Assembly (NCBI GenBank): GCA_900548705.1
Contig: URLF01000039.1
Location: forward strand, 1-24,634
Length of the DNA: 24,634 nucleotides
From: an uncultured Porphyromonadaceae bacterium
GTDB taxonomy: Bacteria > Bacteroidota > Bacteroidia > Bacteroidales > Muribaculaceae
Direction of reading: 5' to 3'
Every line of letters starts with the position of its first letter. The stretch's first letter is position 1. The notes under the pieces were generated by a model. It had not been told where the DNA came from and searched no databases. It saw nothing but the letters and a program-made list of their open reading frames with translations. A program made the translations under genes and the position numbers. Positions 22,533 through 24,634 of the stretch are shown here, piece by piece.

Positions 22533-23417
22533 ATGAATAAATATAGCAATGACTTCGTCTCAGCCGAGAATGAAATGATTCTCTATCAGCCTGATTCCTC
22601 CATTTCATTGAATGTCAAGGTTGAGGATGAAACTGTATGGCTCACTCAGGCCCAGATGACAGAGCTGTTTCAGTCGTCTAAACAGAATATCAGCCTGCAC
22701 ATCAATAATCTATTCAAGGAAAAAGAACTTGACAAAATTTCAGTTGTCAAGGAATCCTTGACAACTGCCGCTGACGGGAAACAATACAAGACCAGATTCT
22801 ACTCCCTGGACGTGATAATTTCTGTCGGTTATCGGGTAAAATCCATCCGGGGTACCCAATTCCGCATATGGGCAAACAAGGTTCTGAAGGACTATATGCT
22901 GCGTGGCTATAGTATCAATCAGCGCTTGCTGCATATGGAAAACCGTATCGACCGTCGGTTGCTTGAACATGATAGAAGGCTGGATGAACTGACCGACAAA
23001 GTAGATTTCTTTATACGCACCTCTTTGCCGCCAAAAGAAGGAGTGTTCTTCAACGGACAGATATTCGACGCACATGAATTCATATGCCGTTTAATAAAAA
23101 TGGCGACCAGAAGAATCATTCTTATTGACAATTACGTCGATGAATCGGTTCTCGTCCAACTTGATAATCGGAATAAGGGCGTTTCAGCGTTGATATATAC
23201 GGGCGAAATAAGCCGAACCTTCAGGCAAAGCATTGAAAGGCACAATAGCCAGTATTCCCCCATCGAAGTTAAAACAGCCGACAAAATACATGACAGATTT
23301 ATGATTGTCGACGATACGCTCTATCATATCGGTGCATCGGTCAAAGATCTTGGTAAGAAACTTTTTGCTTTCTCCAAATTGGAAATCTCCCCCGAATATA
23401 TCCTTGAAAACATCTGA
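22533..23417 (+). CDS. RhuM-family protein with C-terminal degenerate phospholipase-D-like domain
   Basis: This is a 294-residue protein. Residues about 12-135 match the RhuM N-terminal region: 'VEDETVWLTQAQMTELFQSS', 'NISLHINNLFKEKELD', 'FYSLDVIISVGYRV', 'RGTQFRIWANKVLKDYMLRG'. This region is thought to bind DNA. A helical linker (about 140-170) follows. The C-terminal part has 'RRIILIDNYVDESVL' and a single HKD-like motif, His253-x-Arg255-x4-Asp260-x6-G-A-S, in which Lys is replaced by Arg. This resembles PLD-superfamily nucleases that work as dimers, or an inactive relic. RhuM genes are common in mobile islands and in phase-variable or defence-like settings, but their role is unclear. The gene is visibly more AT-rich than the locus to its left, lies near a tRNA gene and next to tandem repeats, and so was probably acquired. 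The start is set by the -7 box. Confidence 0.85.
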   Translation: MNKYSNDFVSAENEMILYQPDSSISLNVKVEDETVWLTQAQMTELFQSSKQNISLHINNLFKEKELDKISVVKESLTTAADGKQYKTRFYSLDVIISVGYRVKSIRGTQFRIWANKVLKDYMLRGYSINQRLLHMENRIDRRLLEHDRRLDELTDKVDFFIRTSLPPKEGVFFNGQIFDAHEFICRLIKMATRRIILIDNYVDESVLVQLDNRNKGVSALIYTGEISRTFRQSIERHNSQYSPIEVKTADKIHDRFMIVDDTLYHIGASVKDLGKKLFAFSKLEISPEYILENI

Positions 23418-23438
23418 TTCCGATTTCCCGACGAAATC

Positions 23439-23621
23439 ATGCTGGAAGATGGAGACTTCTATATAGAGTTGGAGTTTCTTGAAAATTTCTATGATGAATA
23501 CTTTGTCATAAAGACCAAACCATTGACTGGCAAGACCCGATACAGGTACGCCAGTCAATCAAAATGGGAGACACTGCCTTTCGGGGCACCCATTTATATC
23601 GAGTATGATAGTGTGGAATAA
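23439..23621 (+). CDS. Small ORF in frame with RhuM, unknown function
   Basis: This is a 60-residue frame rich in aromatic and acidic residues ('MLEDGDFYIELEFLENFYDE' ... 'GAPIYIEYDSVE'), with no domain I recognise. It is in the same reading frame as the RhuM gene: the RhuM TGA (23415-23417) is followed by seven sense codons and then this ATG. It could be a separate small protein, possibly a RhuM partner, or the C-terminal end of a longer RhuM protein cut by a point mutation or read through at UGA. The 21-base gap favours co-transcription. It ends before the tandem repeats. Confidence 0.5.
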   Translation: MLEDGDFYIELEFLENFYDEYFVIKTKPLTGKTRYRYASQSKWETLPFGAPIYIEYDSVE

Positions 23622-23666
23622 ATCTTATCCCCGAGCGATTCCTCCGGAATCGTCAATGAGACCCAC

Positions 23667-23793
23667 GAAATTCCGTCAGCTTTGACGAGCAGACTGCTGA
23701 AATTCTATTGGTTTTGACAACCGACTTTCAGAATTCCGTCAGCTTTGACAAGCAGACCGCTGAAATTCCGTCGGTTTTGACAAGCAGACATAT
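23667..23793. repeat. Four-unit 32-bp tandem repeat
   Basis: Units lie at 23667-23698, 23699-23730, 23731-23761 and 23762-23793 (32, 32, 31 and 32 bases). The shared core is GAAATTCCGTCAGCTTTGAC followed by AAGCAGAC. Units 1, 3 and 4 are close; unit 2 is more diverged. Units 1 and 3 also contain TCAGC...GCTGA inverted arms that reach into the next unit. No open frame of credible length crosses it. It fills most of the gap after the small ORF (23622-23824); the rest of that gap shows nothing recognisable. Confidence 0.8.
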
Positions 23794-23824
23794 GACGGTT
23801 GATGATGAGGCTGATTAAAACAGA

Positions 23825-23856
23825 AAACCCGCTGTGAATCAGCGGGTTTCTTTTTT
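23825..23856. terminator. Strong terminator between the small ORF and tRNA-Ser
   Basis: AAACCCGCTG (23825-23834) pairs with CAGCGGGTTT (23840-23849), a 10-base-pair perfect stem with a 5-base loop, then C and six T's on the plus strand. The left side is A-rich, so on the minus strand it can also end the tRNA-Ser transcript, whose 3' end is 10 bases away. It is probably bidirectional. Confidence 0.85.
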
Positions 23857-23865
23857 GGCATCTTG

Positions 23866-23952
23866 CGGAAAGACAGGGATTCGAACCCTGGGTACCCGTA
23901 AGGGTACAACGGTTTTCGAGACCGTCCCGATCGACCACTCCGGCATCTTTCC
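23866..23952 (-). tRNA. tRNA-Ser (anticodon CGA)
   Basis: The minus strand folds into an 87-base class II tRNA. The 7-base acceptor stem is GGAAAGA/TCTTTCC with discriminator G. The anticodon stem ACGGT/ACCGT encloses the loop CTCGAAA with anticodon CGA (plus-strand 23916-23918), which reads UCG. A long variable arm (GTACCC/GGGTAC) is typical of tRNA-Ser, and the T arm is CAGGG-TTCGAAT-CCCTG. The 3' CCA is not encoded (the sequence is G-CAA). Its 3' side faces the RhuM patch, the usual side for island insertion. Confidence 0.95.
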
Positions 23953-23959
23953 TCGGGGT

Positions 23960-23991
23960 GACAGATTGCTCCGCCCGATGGCGGGTCTGTC
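23960..23991 (-). other. Structured 5' leader of the tRNA-Ser precursor
   Basis: GACAGA (23960-23965) pairs with TCTGTC (23986-23991), and CCGCC (23971-23975) with GGCGG (23980-23984), making a two-part hairpin between the minus-strand promoter and the tRNA 5' end. It would be removed by RNase P. Its purpose is unknown. Confidence 0.4.
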
Positions 23992-24004
23992 CTTAAATGT
24001 GGGG

Positions 24005-24012
24005 CAAAGTTA
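24005..24012 (-). promoter_or_regulatory. -7 box of tRNA-Ser
   Basis: The minus strand reads TAACTTTG, an exact TAnnTTTG match, 52 bases upstream of the tRNA 5' end. No clear -33 element is seen. Confidence 0.6.
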
Positions 24013-24181
24013 CGAAGTTTTTCTTGATTTGAAAATTTTTCGGGTGATTTTTTGTTTTGAAGGGTTGTTTTCAGGGATTTTCAGGGTGGTTCTCGGTTGA
24101 AAGAATGGGGCGGGGAGGGATTTTTACGTATTCGCGGCGGGTTTGAGGGTGGAGGGGCTTGCAGGGTCGGGGGATTGTTGC
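24013..24181. other. Non-coding G/T-rich spacer
   Basis: This gap between two divergent promoters has very few C's on the plus strand (about 15 in 169 bases) and many G and T runs. I see no credible gene in it. It may carry upstream elements of the flanking promoters. Confidence 0.5.
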
Positions 24182-24189
24182 TAACTTTG
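24182..24189 (+). promoter_or_regulatory. -7 box of riboflavin synthase gene
   Basis: TAACTTTG, an exact TAnnTTTG match, 71 bases before the ribE start. I saw no FMN riboswitch in the short leader, which has no room for its long conserved fold. Confidence 0.6.
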
Positions 24190-24259
24190 TTGGTAAGTTG
24201 GTCGGCAAAACATCGGATTGCTTGACCAGCTCTCTTAATTCTAAAAACCATCCACTCAT

Positions 24260-24634
24260 ATGTTTTCAGGAATAGTAGAGGAGGCGGCGGTTGTCACCTC
24301 CGCAGTGCGTGAGGGGGGCAATCTCCATCTCACGCTGCGTTGCTCGTTTGCCGACGAGCTTAAGATTGACCAGTCGGTGGCCCATAACGGGGTCTGTCTG
24401 ACGGTGGTGGCGCTCCATGGCGACGGCACCTACACGGTGACGGCCATTGAGGAGACTCTGCGCCGCTCCAACCTCGGAGACCTGAAGGTGGGCGACCTGG
24501 TGAATGTGGAGCGCTGCATGGTGATGAACGGCCGCCTTGACGGGCATATCGTCCAGGGGCATGTCGACCAGACGGCCGTATGCACGGCCCGCGAGGACGC
24601 CGACGGCAGCTGGTACTATACGTTCGAGTACGCT
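24260..24634 (+). CDS. ribE: Riboflavin synthase alpha subunit, N-terminal fragment (runs off right edge)
   Basis: The first 125 codons are present. The protein opens 'MFSGIVEEAAVV', the variant of the family's M-F-T-G-I-[IV]-E-E start, followed by 'SVAHNGVCLTVV' and 'NVERCMVMNGRLDGHIVQGH', the hallmarks of the first lumazine-binding half and the start of the second (standard length about 200 residues). The enzyme combines two molecules of 6,7-dimethyl-8-ribityllumazine into riboflavin in the cytoplasm. It has its own promoter and no link to the glycan locus. It is cut by the window edge within the second half. Confidence 0.95.
   Translation, partial: MFSGIVEEAAVVTSAVREGGNLHLTLRCSFADELKIDQSVAHNGVCLTVVALHGDGTYTVTAIEETLRRSNLGDLKVGDLVNVERCMVMNGRLDGHIVQGHVDQTAVCTAREDADGSWYYTFEYA

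Noticed and set aside
23667..23793. CRISPR array
   Set aside because: The units abut directly with no unique spacers, and no cas gene is nearby.
23857..23949. Direct repeat GGCATCTT on both sides of tRNA-Ser as an attachment site
   Set aside because: Only eight bases, one copy being part of the tRNA itself; no integrase is visible, so chance is likely.
24071..24259. Minus-strand 62-codon frame before ribE
   Set aside because: It lies across the ribE promoter in a compositionally skewed spacer and gives a proline/lysine-rich peptide without recognisable features.

Overview
The window looks like a chromosomal segment from a gut-type Bacteroidales bacterium, possibly Muribaculaceae. It has a SusC/SusD pair, a hybrid two-component regulator, Bacteroidetes -7 boxes (TAnnTTTG) in front of most transcription units, and C-terminal tails of the type IX secretion kind. 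The 'YYxLQGxRVxNP' tail variant is, from memory, common in Muribaculaceae and Prevotella. The family assignment is inference; the order is well supported. Base composition is clearly GC-rich except around 14.4-16.1 kb and 22.5-23.8 kb.

Positions 1-19746 form one polysaccharide utilization locus. On the minus strand lie susC, then susD, then the start of a Tat-signal protein cut by the left edge. Diverging from susC on the plus strand is a 1395-residue hybrid sensor/regulator, probably the locus activator. It is followed by a GH16 endo-glucanase, a small secreted single-domain protein, a frameshifted small secreted protein, a second GH16 that carries the same small domain at its N-terminus, a right-handed beta-helix protein, a BspA-type leucine-rich-repeat protein, a GH3 beta-glucosidase and a CE7-like acetyl esterase. 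Two laminarinase-like GH16 enzymes plus a GH3 point to a beta-glucan (beta-1,3 or mixed-linkage) as the substrate, and the esterase suggests an acetylated form or a co-occurring acetylated glycan. The exact substrate is inferred.

From 19.9 to 22.4 kb a separate promoter drives a secreted GH57 enzyme, which belongs to alpha-glucan chemistry. After its terminator comes a low-GC patch: a RhuM-type protein with a degenerate phospholipase-D motif, a 60-residue ORF in the same frame just past the RhuM stop, four units of a 32-bp tandem repeat, a strong hairpin terminator and, facing it, tRNA-Ser(CGA). This patch looks acquired. The window ends inside a riboflavin synthase gene.

The most unusual points are: a surface-protein domain present both alone and fused to GH16 within 1.5 kb; the frameshifted gene whose rescued frame ends in TAATG on the GH16 start; two perfect abutting palindromes inside the regulator coding sequence; and the RhuM/tandem-repeat/tRNA patch.
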